From NCBI GenBank assembly GCA_000435335.1, contig FR891346.1:37569-101568 (forward strand): DNA of 64,000 nucleotides, read 5' to 3'. Below are positions 52,225 to 61,896 of the stretch, piece after piece. The notes beneath the pieces are model-generated. The model was not told the origin of the DNA and made no database searches. It saw only the letters and a program-made list of their open reading frames with translations. The translations under genes and the position numbers were made by a program. Origin of the DNA: Clostridium sp. CAG:964. Lineage in GTDB: Bacteria > Bacillota > Clostridia > Oscillospirales > Acutalibacteraceae. Every line of letters starts with the position of its first letter. The stretch's first letter is position 1.

Positions 52225-52713
52225 ATGAAACATACTATATATATATTGGTTGAAAACCATGCAGGTGTTCTTAGTAAAATTACAGGTCTGTTTTCAAGAC
52301 GAGCATTCAACATAGAAAGCCTTGCAGTAGGTGTTACCACAGACATAAATGTGTCCAGAATAACAGTAGTTGCCGACGGCGACGAGTATGTTGCAGAGCA
52401 GATTAAAAAGCAGCTTAATAAGCTTATACCTGTGCTGGAGGTTAAAATTCTGAAGGAAAGCTCTTATATAAGCCGAGAGCTGGCACTCATAAAGGTAAAG
52501 AGCAACACAGGCAGCAGAATAGAAATAATGAAGATAGCAGAGCTTATGGACGCAAAGGTGATTGATGTAAGCGTAAGCACAATTACACTGCAAATTGCAG
52601 ATACTGTTGACAACCTGGAAACACTTACAAACCTGCTGAAGCCATACGGAATTAAAGAGATGGTTCGTACAGGAACGGTTGCCATAGAAAAAGGAAGTAA
52701 TTTTGCTAAATAA
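52225..52713 (+). CDS. ilvN: Acetolactate synthase, small regulatory subunit
   Basis: A 162-residue regulatory subunit. The N-terminal ACT domain has ILVENHAGVLSKITGLFSRR and NIESLAVG, where valine feedback is sensed; the C-terminal half (about 80-160) is the activation domain with ELALIKVKS. AGAGGGGA precedes the ATG, 20 bp after ilvB. Confidence 0.96.
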   Translation: MKHTIYILVENHAGVLSKITGLFSRRAFNIESLAVGVTTDINVSRITVVADGDEYVAEQIKKQLNKLIPVLEVKILKESSYISRELALIKVKSNTGSRIEIMKIAELMDAKVIDVSVSTITLQIADTVDNLETLTNLLKPYGIKEMVRTGTVAIEKGSNFAK

Positions 52714-52751
52714 TTGACAATTTATGATTGTTGATGTATTATATTAAGTAG

Positions 52752-53789
<1,038 letters not shown>

Positions 53790-53833
53790 TTTTTAGCCGC
53801 TGTATTTCCTTGTTTATACATAAGTATTTGGCA

Positions 53834-53863
53834 CACCGCAGGCACAGCCTGCGGTGTTTTTTG
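53834..53863 (+). terminator. Terminator of ilvB-ilvN-ilvC
   Basis: A perfect 10-bp GC-rich stem (53834-53843 with 53847-53856) with a 3-nt loop and T6. Confidence 0.9.
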
Positions 53864-54020
53864 CTTTGCACCTTATAATTCGTTTTGCAGGCTCTTTTCC
53901 GTACCCCAGCTTTTATTAATAGAGCCCTTTTATTTAGAGACTTATTATATAGTCGTTAAATAATGCCATAGACAAGCCGCTTTACCTGCTCTTAGGCTAT
54001 CCTCGGCAGGTTAAGGGCAT
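53864..54020. other. Gap between ilvC and the rrf2 unit
   Basis: About 160 bp with no credible frame or RNA structure beyond the flanking terminators. Confidence 0.5.
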
Positions 54021-54049
54021 AACAAAACCGCCCCTTTTACGGGGCGGTT
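54021..54049 (-). terminator. Terminator downstream of rrf2
   Basis: A perfect 9-bp stem (AACCGCCCC 54026-54034 with GGGGCGGTT 54041-54049); on the minus strand it is followed by TTGTTATG-type sequence with a T-run of four. It marks the probable end of the rrf2 transcript. Confidence 0.7.
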
Positions 54050-54084
54050 AGCTGTTATCTAACAGCGGAGCATTCAGCCTATGC

Positions 54085-54237
54085 TCAAGCTGTATTGCGT
54101 GACCTATTATCTGTTGGATTTTCAGAATTAAGTACACCAACGCTTAAAATTGCTGTTATCTTACCGAGCTTTTTCTGTATTTCTTTAAATTCTGTATTAA
54201 AAGCATTTAGAATTTCTTCTGTAACATTCTTGTTAAA
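54085..54237 (-). other. Open frame without a start codon after rrf2 (possible gene remnant)
   Basis: Right after the rrf2 stop, in the next frame, 50 codons are open on the minus strand to a TGA at 54087-54085. The product would be protein-like (helical EEILNAFNTEFKEIQKKLGK, then ITAILSVGVL) but has no ATG, GTG or TTG. It lies inside the rrf2 transcript, before the terminator. It may be the tail of a decayed gene. Confidence 0.35.
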
Positions 54238-54670
54238 TTACATAGTCGCTGCAGTAGCGGTCGTGCTGCTTGTCCAGAATGTCCTGTAGTGTTATGCCGT
54301 CAAGATAGTCGGTAATAACCTTGTAAAGCCCCTGCCACACAGGCAGTGTTGCACATTCGGCGGCTCTTTCACACTCTACCGGATTTTTGTCAAGACAGGC
54401 TACAGGCGAAATACTGCCCTCGGTAATTCTTAGAATGTCGCCGACAGTGTATTTGTCAGGAGTTCGTGCCAGTCTGTAGCCGCCTTGGTAGCCACGGTTT
54501 GTATTTAGAATGTCTGCCTTGTTTAATATAGGGACAATTTGCTCCAGATATTTTTTAGATACATTTTGTCTTTTTGCAATGTCCTTTAACGCAATATATC
54601 CGTCGCCTTGGTGTTCAGCCAAATCAAGCATCATACGCAAAGCGTAGCGGCCCTTTGTAGATATTTTCAT
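54233..54670 (-). CDS. Rrf2-family regulator, IscR-like
   Basis: A 145-residue regulator. The winged HTH (about 1-65) has KGRYALRMMLDLAEH, IALKDIAKRQNVSKKYLEQI and NRGYQGGYRLAR; three cysteines (92, 100, 106) lie where IscR binds its Fe-S cluster. It therefore probably senses iron-sulfur status. No iscS/iscU or cysteine biosynthesis gene is next to it, unlike usual. GGAGGG precedes the ATG, and the promoter is at 54698-54726. Confidence 0.88.
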   Translation of the reverse strand: MKISTKGRYALRMMLDLAEHQGDGYIALKDIAKRQNVSKKYLEQIVPILNKADILNTNRGYQGGYRLARTPDKYTVGDILRITEGSISPVACLDKNPVECERAAECATLPVWQGLYKVITDYLDGITLQDILDKQHDRYCSDYVI

Positions 54671-54697
54671 AAGTATGCCCTCCGTTTATATATACAT

Positions 54698-54726
54698 ATA
54701 ATACCATATGTTTAGTAGGCTTTCAA
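54698..54726 (-). promoter_or_regulatory. Promoter of rrf2
   Basis: Minus strand: TTGAAA (54726-54721), 17-nt spacer, TATTAT (54703-54698). Confidence 0.75.
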
Positions 54727-55083
54727 GGGGCATATTTATAAGGAAAAGCTTTTTTAAAAAAATAATTAGAATTATTTAAGGCCTACAAACAAGGCTCTAA
54801 CGCAGAAACGGTTGAAATCAGGCAAGGGTTTTCCGGCTTTTCTTACAGGTAATGTATTTTATATGGTCAGCAGTAAAAAACAAGTGTGCTTTGTTTGTTT
54901 TGGCTATGTATGACAAATGCTTTATCGCAGCCTTTGTTATAGTAAAATGACGGTATTATGCTTTTTCTGCAGGTAATTATATAAAAAAATTAGTTTATTT
55001 TGTGCAATAGCTCCAAAAACACATATTGCCATTTTACTAATGTGATGAAATTAAAAATAATTGAGGCAATTTTTTAGAAAATA
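54727..55083. other. AT-rich gap between rrf2 and phoH
   Basis: No credible frame, repeat or RNA structure was seen here. Confidence 0.5.
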
Positions 55084-55112
55084 GTGACTAAATTTAAAAA
55101 TTGTGTTATAAT
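55084..55112 (+). promoter_or_regulatory. Extended -10 promoter of the phoH operon
   Basis: GTGACT (55084-55089), 17-nt spacer, and TGTTATAAT (55104-55112), an extended -10. Confidence 0.6.
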
Positions 55113-55220
55113 AACCGTAATGCGTAGAAGTAGGTTTTACTATATTTTTTAAAAATATGTCAGTTTTGTTGTTTGTTACTGCCATATAATTTAGGCTGCT
55201 GAACTGAAGGTGAAAATATA

Positions 55221-56189
55221 TTGGAGCAAATTATTAACATTGAAAGAATAGAAAACGCTGTGGCACTTTTTGGCAGCTTTGATGAAAATATTAAAACCAT
55301 TGAGAATGAATACGCTGTAACCGTGGTTGTGCGTGACGAGCATTTGAAAATCAGCGGTGACGCTGAGGATGTAGCAAAAGCCGGTAAGGTTATTGAAAGC
55401 CTGCTGCTGCTTTTAAACCGTGGTGAAACAATAAGTCAGCAAAATGTTCACTACTGCATTTCATTGGTGAACGAGGGCAGCGAGGAGAAAATAGAAAGCC
55501 TTGCAGGCGACTGTATATGCATTACAGCAAAGGGAAAGCCCTTAAAGCCCAAAACCCTTGGGCAGAAAAAATATTGCAGTGCAATTAAAGAAAACACCAT
55601 TACAATAGGTGTAGGGCCTGCCGGCACAGGCAAGACATATCTTGCCGTTGCTATGGCTGTAACCGCATTTAGGGCCGGCGAAATAAACAGAATTATACTT
55701 ACAAGGCCTGCTGTAGAGGCCGGTGAAAAGCTGGGCTTTTTGCCGGGAGATCTGCAAAGCAAGGTTGACCCGTATTTAAGGCCGCTGTATGATGCATTGT
55801 TTGATATGCTTGGTGCAGAAACCTATCAAAAATATGTAGAGCGTGGAAATATAGAAGTGGCACCGCTTGCTTATATGCGTGGCAGAACACTTGACGACAG
55901 CTTTATTATTCTTGATGAGGCACAAAATACTACACGAGAACAAATGAAAATGTTTTTAACCAGACTTGGTTTTAATTCCAAAATGGTCATTAACGGTGAC
56001 ATTACACAAATAGATTTGCCCAACGGCAGTAAATCCGGTTTGCGTGAAAGTATAAGAATACTGAAAAACATTGATGATATTAAATGTATCACCTTTACCG
56101 AACGAGATGTAGTGCGTCATAAGCTGGTACAGGATATTATTAAGGCTTACGAGAGAAATAACGAGGAGGCTAAAAGGAAAAATGGATAA
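55221..56189 (+). CDS. phoH: PhoH-like P-loop ATPase
   Basis: A 322-residue PhoH/YbeZ-type ATPase, often linked to YbeY and RNA metabolism. An N-terminal nucleic-acid-binding-like part of about 110 residues is followed by Walker A GPAGTGKTYLAVAMAV, LTRPAVEAGEKLGFLPG, and Walker B SFIILDEAQNTT, and GDITQIDLP. The start is TTG at 55221 behind GAAGGTG. It overlaps ybeY by 8 bp. In many spore formers yqfC and yqfD lie upstream, but they are absent here. Confidence 0.94.
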   Translation: MEQIINIERIENAVALFGSFDENIKTIENEYAVTVVVRDEHLKISGDAEDVAKAGKVIESLLLLLNRGETISQQNVHYCISLVNEGSEEKIESLAGDCICITAKGKPLKPKTLGQKKYCSAIKENTITIGVGPAGTGKTYLAVAMAVTAFRAGEINRIILTRPAVEAGEKLGFLPGDLQSKVDPYLRPLYDALFDMLGAETYQKYVERGNIEVAPLAYMRGRTLDDSFIILDEAQNTTREQMKMFLTRLGFNSKMVINGDITQIDLPNGSKSGLRESIRILKNIDDIKCITFTERDVVRHKLVQDIIKAYERNNEEAKRKNG

Positions 56190-56679
56190 AATCCGTGTAA
56201 TTATTACTAACAATCAAAAGAAAGTAAAAATTCCTACCGGGCTTAGAATGCTGGTAAGGAGATGCTGCCATGCTGTGCTGCAGCTGGAAAATTTTCAGGG
56301 CATTGCAGAGGTCAGCGTAACATTTGTAGATAATGACGAGATTCATAAGCTTAACAAGCAATACAGAAACAAGGATATGCCTACCGATGTTCTTTCATTT
56401 GTAATGGGTGAAAACGGAGTGTACGATGTTGACCCTAAGACAGGTGCCCAAATTTTGGGAGATGTAGTTATATCTATGGAAAAGGCTGTTGAACAGGCTG
56501 AAAGATACGGACACAGCCTGCAAAGGGAGGTTGGCTACCTTACAGCACATTCGGTTTTGCATTTGTTGGGCTATGACCATGAAAATAATATGGAACGCAT
56601 ACGAATGAGAGAAAAGGAAGAAAAGGTAATGTCGCAGCTTGGCTTGCCTGCTTCTACAAGCTATGTAAGAGAGGAATAA
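56182..56679 (+). CDS. ybeY: Endoribonuclease YbeY
   Basis: A 165-residue metal-dependent endoribonuclease in 16S rRNA maturation and ribosome quality control. The zinc site HSVLHLLGYDH (HxxxHxxxxxH pattern) lies near residues 123-133; NKQYRNKDMPTDVLSF is the other family signature. It begins inside phoH, behind an AAGGAAAA-like ribosome binding site, and is followed by dgkA after 5 bp. Confidence 0.96.
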   Translation: MDKIRVIITNNQKKVKIPTGLRMLVRRCCHAVLQLENFQGIAEVSVTFVDNDEIHKLNKQYRNKDMPTDVLSFVMGENGVYDVDPKTGAQILGDVVISMEKAVEQAERYGHSLQREVGYLTAHSVLHLLGYDHENNMERIRMREKEEKVMSQLGLPASTSYVREE

Positions 56680-56684
56680 GCTTT

Positions 56685-57212
56685 ATGAGCTTTCTAAAAG
56701 GCTTTTATTATGCCTTTAGAGGTATTGTGAATTGTGTTTGTGAAGAACGCAATATGCGAATACATATCGTTGTAGCAATTTATGTTTTGTATTTCTCCGG
56801 TTTTTATTCTCTTAGTGTTACTAGGTTTTGTCTGCTTATAGCGGTTATTGCCTTGGTGATGGCACTGGAGCTTTTAAATACCGCTGTTGAGCGTACCTGT
56901 GACGCTATACAAACAGAAATATCTCCGCTTATTAAAATGGCAAAGGATGTTGCCGCAGGTGCAGTGCTGGTGGCGGCAGTGGGCTCGGTGTTTATAGGAG
57001 TTTTGCTGTTTTGGGATACCGAGGTTTTATGGAATATAGTTTCGTATTTGTGCAATTCTCCCGAGTATCTGGCTATCTTTGTGCTTAGCCTGTTAATTAG
57101 TGCCTTGTTTGTTTTAATAGGCCCTAAGGGAATTGTCGATAATGTTCATTCCATTGTTGAGCTAAAGCGAGAGATGAAGCAGGACGAGGCCGAGGCCGAG
57201 AAAAAGCCTTGA
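56685..57212 (+). CDS. dgkA: Diacylglycerol/undecaprenol kinase family protein
   Basis: A 175-residue membrane kinase that would phosphorylate undecaprenol (the Gram-positive role) or diacylglycerol. FYYAFRGIVNCVCEERNMRIH, the core ALELLNTAVERTCD and KDVAAGAVL are present across three membrane helices. It is about 45-50 residues longer than the short Gram-positive kinase, adding a fourth membrane helix (about 127-147) and a charged tail. It lacks a PAP2 phosphatase motif in this extension. It is in the phoH-ybeY-dgkA operon and ends with a terminator before era. Confidence 0.9.
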   Translation: MSFLKGFYYAFRGIVNCVCEERNMRIHIVVAIYVLYFSGFYSLSVTRFCLLIAVIALVMALELLNTAVERTCDAIQTEISPLIKMAKDVAAGAVLVAAVGSVFIGVLLFWDTEVLWNIVSYLCNSPEYLAIFVLSLLISALFVLIGPKGIVDNVHSIVELKREMKQDEAEAEKKP

Positions 57213-57271
57213 AAAATGATGAGATGGAATTAAAGCCGATGCTTGCTGTATTCATAAAAATAACGAAAAGG

Positions 57272-57303
57272 GGCTGTTGAGTTTTTTAACTTAACAGCCT
57301 TTA
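57272..57303 (+). terminator. Terminator after dgkA
   Basis: A 12-bp stem with one G-U pair (57272-57283 with 57288-57299), then TTTT-like sequence. Confidence 0.65.
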
Positions 57304-57364
57304 AAATTTGCATTGAATATGATATAATGATAATGGAAATTTATAATTAAAAACGGAGATTATT

Positions 57365-58285
57365 ATGAGCGAAAATAATTTTAACGATAAGTCGGCGTTT
57401 ATTGCCATAGTGGGCAGACCAAATGTAGGTAAGTCGTCAATTCTTAACCGAATTTTGGGGCAGAAAATTACTATAGTTTCAAGTAAGCCTCAAACAACCC
57501 GTACCCGTATTATGGGCGTGCTTACAGAGGGTGAAACACAGCTTGTTTTTATTGACACACCGGGTATTCATAAGCCACGCACAGAGCTTGGAAAATATAT
57601 GGTACGCTCGATAGACGAGTCTGTGGCGGGTGTTGACGCTTGCCTGCTTGTAACAGAGGCCTGCAGAAATATTACCGATACCGAGCTAAAGCTTATGGAA
57701 AAGTTTGAGGCTATGGGTGTGCCGGCAATTTTGGCAATAAATAAAATTGACACAGTTAAGGACAAAAGCGACCTTATGCTGCAAATTGCCAGATACAGCG
57801 AAAAATATGATTTTGACGCAGTGGTGCCTGTATCGGCACAAACAGGCAGCGGTATAGACCAGCTGAAGGACGAACTGAAAAAGCAGGCACAGGAGGGCGG
57901 ACATCTGTTTGACGAGGACACCATTACAGACCAGCCGGAGCGTGTGCTTGCCGCAGAAATGATAAGGGAAAAAATGCTTAGGCTTCTTGATAAAGAAATA
58001 CCCCACGGTACGGCTGTGGTTATAGAAAGAATGAAAACCCGTGACGACAAGGATATAATAGATATGGACGCCACTATTTATTGCGAAAAGGCCAGCCACA
58101 AGGGCATTATTATAGGCAAGGGCGGTTCAATGCTGAAAAAAATAGGAACCTATGCCAGACAGGATATGGAGGCCTTTTTTAACTGCAAGGTAAACCTTAC
58201 AATGTGGGTTAAGGTTAAAGAGGACTGGCGAAACAGAGAGAACCTGCTTAGAAGCTTTGGCTACGACAACAATGACTTTGAATAG
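57365..58285 (+). CDS. era: GTPase Era
   Basis: A 306-residue GTPase that binds the 3' end of 16S rRNA during 30S assembly. G1 GRPNVGKSS (17-25), G2 TTRTRIMG, G3 DTPGIHKP, G4 NKID and G5 VSAQTG are intact. The C-terminal KH domain has IIGKGGSMLKKIGTYAR. Length is normal. ACGGAGA precedes the ATG. It follows dgkA after a hairpin, so it may have its own promoter around 57320-57340. Confidence 0.97.
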   Translation: MSENNFNDKSAFIAIVGRPNVGKSSILNRILGQKITIVSSKPQTTRTRIMGVLTEGETQLVFIDTPGIHKPRTELGKYMVRSIDESVAGVDACLLVTEACRNITDTELKLMEKFEAMGVPAILAINKIDTVKDKSDLMLQIARYSEKYDFDAVVPVSAQTGSGIDQLKDELKKQAQEGGHLFDEDTITDQPERVLAAEMIREKMLRLLDKEIPHGTAVVIERMKTRDDKDIIDMDATIYCEKASHKGIIIGKGGSMLKKIGTYARQDMEAFFNCKVNLTMWVKVKEDWRNRENLLRSFGYDNNDFE

Positions 58286-58588
58286 TGCAAATAAATTTAA
58301 TTTGTTTTTCAGCCTTCCAAATATTGCTATTTATTATTCTACAAATTACACCCTATAAAACTTTTCAAAAGAGTTATACTGTAAACATAGGCTATATCAA
58401 GGCATATACTTTTATATAGCTTATACTTAGCACCGATGAAAATGTAAAAATCTATGGCTTGTGTTATACCTGTCGGTATTATAAGAAACGCCGTTACCGC
58501 TGCTTGTGCAGTCGGTGTTTTGCGTATAATTTACAGCCAAATGATTTTTTACAGCTCATGGTATTAAATTATAAAAGGGTGTGTAGTT
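58286..58588. other. Gap between era and yqzL with a possible zinc-ribbon remnant
   Basis: In one plus-strand frame (about 58420-58610) an open stretch with no start codon reads as a Cys-rich zinc-ribbon-like peptide (see findings). This part is also richer in G+C than its surroundings. No terminator for era was identified with confidence. Confidence 0.4.
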
Positions 58589-58783
58589 ATGAATATTTAC
58601 GACGCATGGTCTGATTTTGCAGAATCAGGAAGTATAATAGATTATTTACGATACGCCTCATTAAAAAATTCTAAGGAAAATTTCCCGGAATATTATGACG
58701 ACGAGGAAGATTTTGATATTCAGGAGGACGATGATGAAGCTTTCTACGGACGGACTGATAATAGGGGAACAAAATATTGGTGA
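58589..58783 (+). CDS. YqzL-like small protein
   Basis: A 64-residue protein. The first 25 residues (AWSDFAESGSIIDYLRYASLK) match the W-x2-F-x-x-(S/T)-G-x-I-x-x-Y-L pattern of the YqzL family, which in Bacillus also lies between era and recO. The rest is very acidic (DDEEDFDIQEDDDE) and unlike the shorter Bacillus protein, so this is an extended variant. AAAGGGTGTG precedes the ATG. Its last 50 bp overlap recO. Confidence 0.8.
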   Translation: MNIYDAWSDFAESGSIIDYLRYASLKNSKENFPEYYDDEEDFDIQEDDDEAFYGRTDNRGTKYW

Positions 58784-59477
58784 GCAAGACCGTCTTGTAA
58801 CCGTATTAACCCAAAAGCGTGGTGTAATACGGGCTTTTGTTAAAAATTGCAGAAGCTTAAAAAGTGCCAAAGGCTCTTCAACAAGACTTCTATGCTATTC
58901 CCGATTAACTCTTTATGTTAATCGGGATACCTACATAGTAGACGAGGCTGTTTGCCAAGAAATGTTTATTAGCCTGCGGGCAGATATTACGGCTATGTCT
59001 TTGGCACAGTATTTTTGCGAGCTGTTTGGCTACCTTGCCCCAAAGGAAACAGGGGCTGACGAGTATTTAAAGCTGATTTTAAACGCTCTTTATTTACTCA
59101 GCCGAAAAAAGCGGCCAAACGGTATAATAAAGTCGGCTACAGAGCTTAGGCTAATGTGCTTTTGCGGCTATATGCCGGATTTAGTATGCTGCAGTAACTG
59201 TAAATGTTACGAAAGCAAGAGGATGTTTTTCCTGCCAAAGTCGGGCAAGCTGCTTTGCGGGGATTGTATAGAGCAGTCGGATGAATACAGCATAGAGGTT
59301 GGTATGGGCGTTACAACGGCAATGAGGTTTTGTATATATTCCGAGTTTTCAAGGATGTTTAATTTTAAGCTTTCGCCTGAGGGTACAGAGCTTTTGGAGC
59401 GTTGCTGTGAGGAATATATAGCCTTTATTACAGAACATAATTTCAAAACGCTTGAATTTTATAAGACTATCAGATAG
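58734..59477 (+). CDS. recO: DNA repair protein RecO
   Basis: A 247-residue recombination mediator that loads RecA with RecR. The N-terminal OB-fold begins STDGLIIGEQNIGEQDRLVTVLT; the C-terminal part holds a zinc site with CCSNC (near 152-156) and CGDC (near 176-179). ATG 58734 (or 58731) is chosen because of AGGAGG at 58722-58727; longer frames start in yqzL. The overlap with yqzL suggests coupled translation. Confidence 0.94.
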   Translation: MKLSTDGLIIGEQNIGEQDRLVTVLTQKRGVIRAFVKNCRSLKSAKGSSTRLLCYSRLTLYVNRDTYIVDEAVCQEMFISLRADITAMSLAQYFCELFGYLAPKETGADEYLKLILNALYLLSRKKRPNGIIKSATELRLMCFCGYMPDLVCCSNCKCYESKRMFFLPKSGKLLCGDCIEQSDEYSIEVGMGVTTAMRFCIYSEFSRMFNFKLSPEGTELLERCCEEYIAFITEHNFKTLEFYKTIR

Positions 59478-59522
59478 CTTGTACATAATTGTTTATATGT
59501 ATTTACATAACGGAGAAGATAA

Positions 59523-61874
59523 ATGGATAAAAATTTAAAAGCCATCGAGCTTGATAAAATATTAAATATGCTGGCAGAGGAGACAGCCTTTGCCGACGCA
59601 AGGGAAGAGGCCCTTAGCTTAAAGCCGGCACAGGATATTTATACCGTAAACAAGCTGCTTAAGCAAACAGACGACGCTTATGTGCTTAGCGGCAGATTTG
59701 GTTCACCCTCCTTTGGGGGAATTACCAATGTTGTAAACAGCCTGAAAAGGGCAGAGGCAGGCGGCTGTCTGACAATGGGCGAGCTGTTGAAAATTGCAGA
59801 GGCTTTGCGTGGAATAAGAGGGCTAAAGCAGTGGCACAGCAAGTCGTCTGGGCTGGAAACTGTTCTTGACAACAGCTTTAACGCTCTTACACCAAATAAA
59901 TTCTTAGAGGAAAAAATATTTACAAGCATTGCCTCTGAGGACGAAATGAACGACTGCGCCTCGGTTACGCTTTCCGCTATCAGAAAGAAAATTAAGCAAA
60001 CATCACAAAAGGCACGAGAGGTGCTGGACAAAATGGTGCGTTCACAGGCGTACCAAAAGTTTTTGCAGGAGCCTATTGTTACTATTCGTGACGGCAGATA
60101 TGTTGTGCCTGTTAAGGCGGAGTGCCGTGGCGAGGTAGCAGGACTTGTACACGATACATCTTCAAGCGGAGCAACCGTATTTGTAGAGCCTATGGGTGCG
60201 GTAGAGGCAAACAATGCCGTAAAGGTGCTGAAATCAAAGGAGGAGGCTGAAATTGAGCGAATACTGTACGAGCTGTCAGCCACAGCCGGCACCTTTGCAC
60301 AGGATATTATAAACAGCTACTATATAGCCGTACAGCTGAATGTAATTTTTGCCAAGGCATCGCTGGCATATAAAATGAAGGCAAGTATGCCTGTTATGAA
60401 TGACGACGGCATTATTAATTTGAGAAGGGCAAGGCACCCCCTTATTTCAAAGGAGGCTGTTGTGCCTATAGATGTTTACCTTGGAGAAAGCTTTACATCT
60501 CTTGTTATAACAGGCCCTAATACAGGCGGTAAAACCGTAGCCCTTAAAACAATAGGTCTGCTTACGGCAATGGCTATGTGCGGACTTATGATACCGGCCG
60601 CCGATGAAAGCAGGCTGTCGGTATTTACGCAGATTTTGGTTGATATAGGAGATGAGCAAAGCATAGAGCAGTCACTTTCAACCTTTTCTGCCCATATGAC
60701 AAATGTTATTAAAATTTTAAAGCAGGCAGACCATAAAAGCCTGGTGCTTATTGACGAGCTGGGAGCAGGTACAGACCCTGTAGAGGGAGCAGGACTTGCC
60801 ATAGCAATACTGGAGCAGCTAAGAAGCCAGGGGGCAAGGCTGGCGTCTACAACACATTATGCCGAATTAAAGGAGTATGCACTGCAAAGCAAATATGTTG
60901 AAAATGCTTGCTGTGAATTTGATGTAGCTACCCTAAGACCTACATACAGACTGCTTATAGGTGTGCCGGGCAGGTCTAACGCTTTTGCAATTTCCGAGCG
61001 GCTGGGAATGGACAAGGAGCTTGTGGATAAGGCACGAAGGCTTGTGTCAGACGAAAGCAGACAGTTTGAAGATGTTGTTCAAACGCTGGAGGAGCAAAGG
61101 CAGGAGCTTGACGAAAAGATTAAATATGCCGAAAAAATTACCCTGCAGGCACAAAAGGACAGAGAAAATGTACAGCGTGAAATACAGCAGATAAAAAAGC
61201 AGGTACAGCTTGAGCTGAAAAGAGCAAGGGAAGAGGCATCACGCATTGTATCGTCAACCAGAGCAAGCTCCGACGCTATTATGGACGAGCTTAACGACCT
61301 TAGAAAAAGCAAACAGCTTACCCCGGAGGAAAAGGCAAAGCTCCGTTCTGACATAAAAAATATGGAAAACTCTGCCGACCCTATAGAGAAGAGCAAGGAA
61401 GAAGGCTATAAGCTACCACGACCGTTAAAAAAGGGTGACGATGTTCTTATTTTTGACATTGACAAGAAGGCGGTTGTTCTTGAAGAACCAAAGGGCGACA
61501 CCGTTATGGTGCAGGCGGGTATAATAAAAACCAAGGTAAAGCTCAGCAATTTGCGTTTGTTGCAGGAAAAGAAAAAACAGCCTGTGCAACGGTCGGTTAA
61601 AAGAAATGTTAAAAGCAACGCCACTGCAAAGGCTGTTACCGAGGTAGATCTGCGTGGTATGACTGCCGCCGAGGCTGTTATGGTGCTTGACAGAAGCCTG
61701 GATTCCGCTATCCTTTCGGGCATTCATCAGGTTACAATTATTCACGGAAAGGGCACAGGTGTGCTTAGAAAAGAGGTTCACAGCTACCTAAAACGCTGTA
61801 AATATGTAAAGACATACCGCCTTGGCGTATTTGGCGAGGGCGAATCGGGCGTAACCATTGCAGAACTGAAATAA
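59523..61874 (+). CDS. mutS2: MutS2 endonuclease
   Basis: A 783-residue MutS2. The lever/clamp part spans about 1-300, the ABC-type ATPase has Walker A GPNTGGKTVALK (near 331-342) and Walker B LVLIDELGAGTDPVEGAG, then a long coiled coil (about 510-620), a KOW-like part and the C-terminal Smr nuclease domain (VDLRGMTAAEA, HGKGTGVLR, residues about 705-783). MutS2 acts on branched DNA and, in Bacillus, on collided ribosomes. It lies 45 bp after recO and is probably cotranscribed. Confidence 0.96.
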   Translation: MDKNLKAIELDKILNMLAEETAFADAREEALSLKPAQDIYTVNKLLKQTDDAYVLSGRFGSPSFGGITNVVNSLKRAEAGGCLTMGELLKIAEALRGIRGLKQWHSKSSGLETVLDNSFNALTPNKFLEEKIFTSIASEDEMNDCASVTLSAIRKKIKQTSQKAREVLDKMVRSQAYQKFLQEPIVTIRDGRYVVPVKAECRGEVAGLVHDTSSSGATVFVEPMGAVEANNAVKVLKSKEEAEIERILYELSATAGTFAQDIINSYYIAVQLNVIFAKASLAYKMKASMPVMNDDGIINLRRARHPLISKEAVVPIDVYLGESFTSLVITGPNTGGKTVALKTIGLLTAMAMCGLMIPAADESRLSVFTQILVDIGDEQSIEQSLSTFSAHMTNVIKILKQADHKSLVLIDELGAGTDPVEGAGLAIAILEQLRSQGARLASTTHYAELKEYALQSKYVENACCEFDVATLRPTYRLLIGVPGRSNAFAISERLGMDKELVDKARRLVSDESRQFEDVVQTLEEQRQELDEKIKYAEKITLQAQKDRENVQREIQQIKKQVQLELKRAREEASRIVSSTRASSDAIMDELNDLRKSKQLTPEEKAKLRSDIKNMENSADPIEKSKEEGYKLPRPLKKGDDVLIFDIDKKAVVLEEPKGDTVMVQAGIIKTKVKLSNLRLLQEKKKQPVQRSVKRNVKSNATAKAVTEVDLRGMTAAEAVMVLDRSLDSAILSGIHQVTIIHGKGTGVLRKEVHSYLKRCKYVKTYRLGVFGEGESGVTIAELK

Positions 61875-61896
61875 ACGGTTTAAGGAGGTTTATTCA

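Noticed and set aside
54095..54289. A 64-codon hydrophobic plus-strand frame near the rrf2 3' end
   Set aside because: No ribosome binding site, antisense to rrf2 and to the open frame after it, and composition typical of antisense frames.
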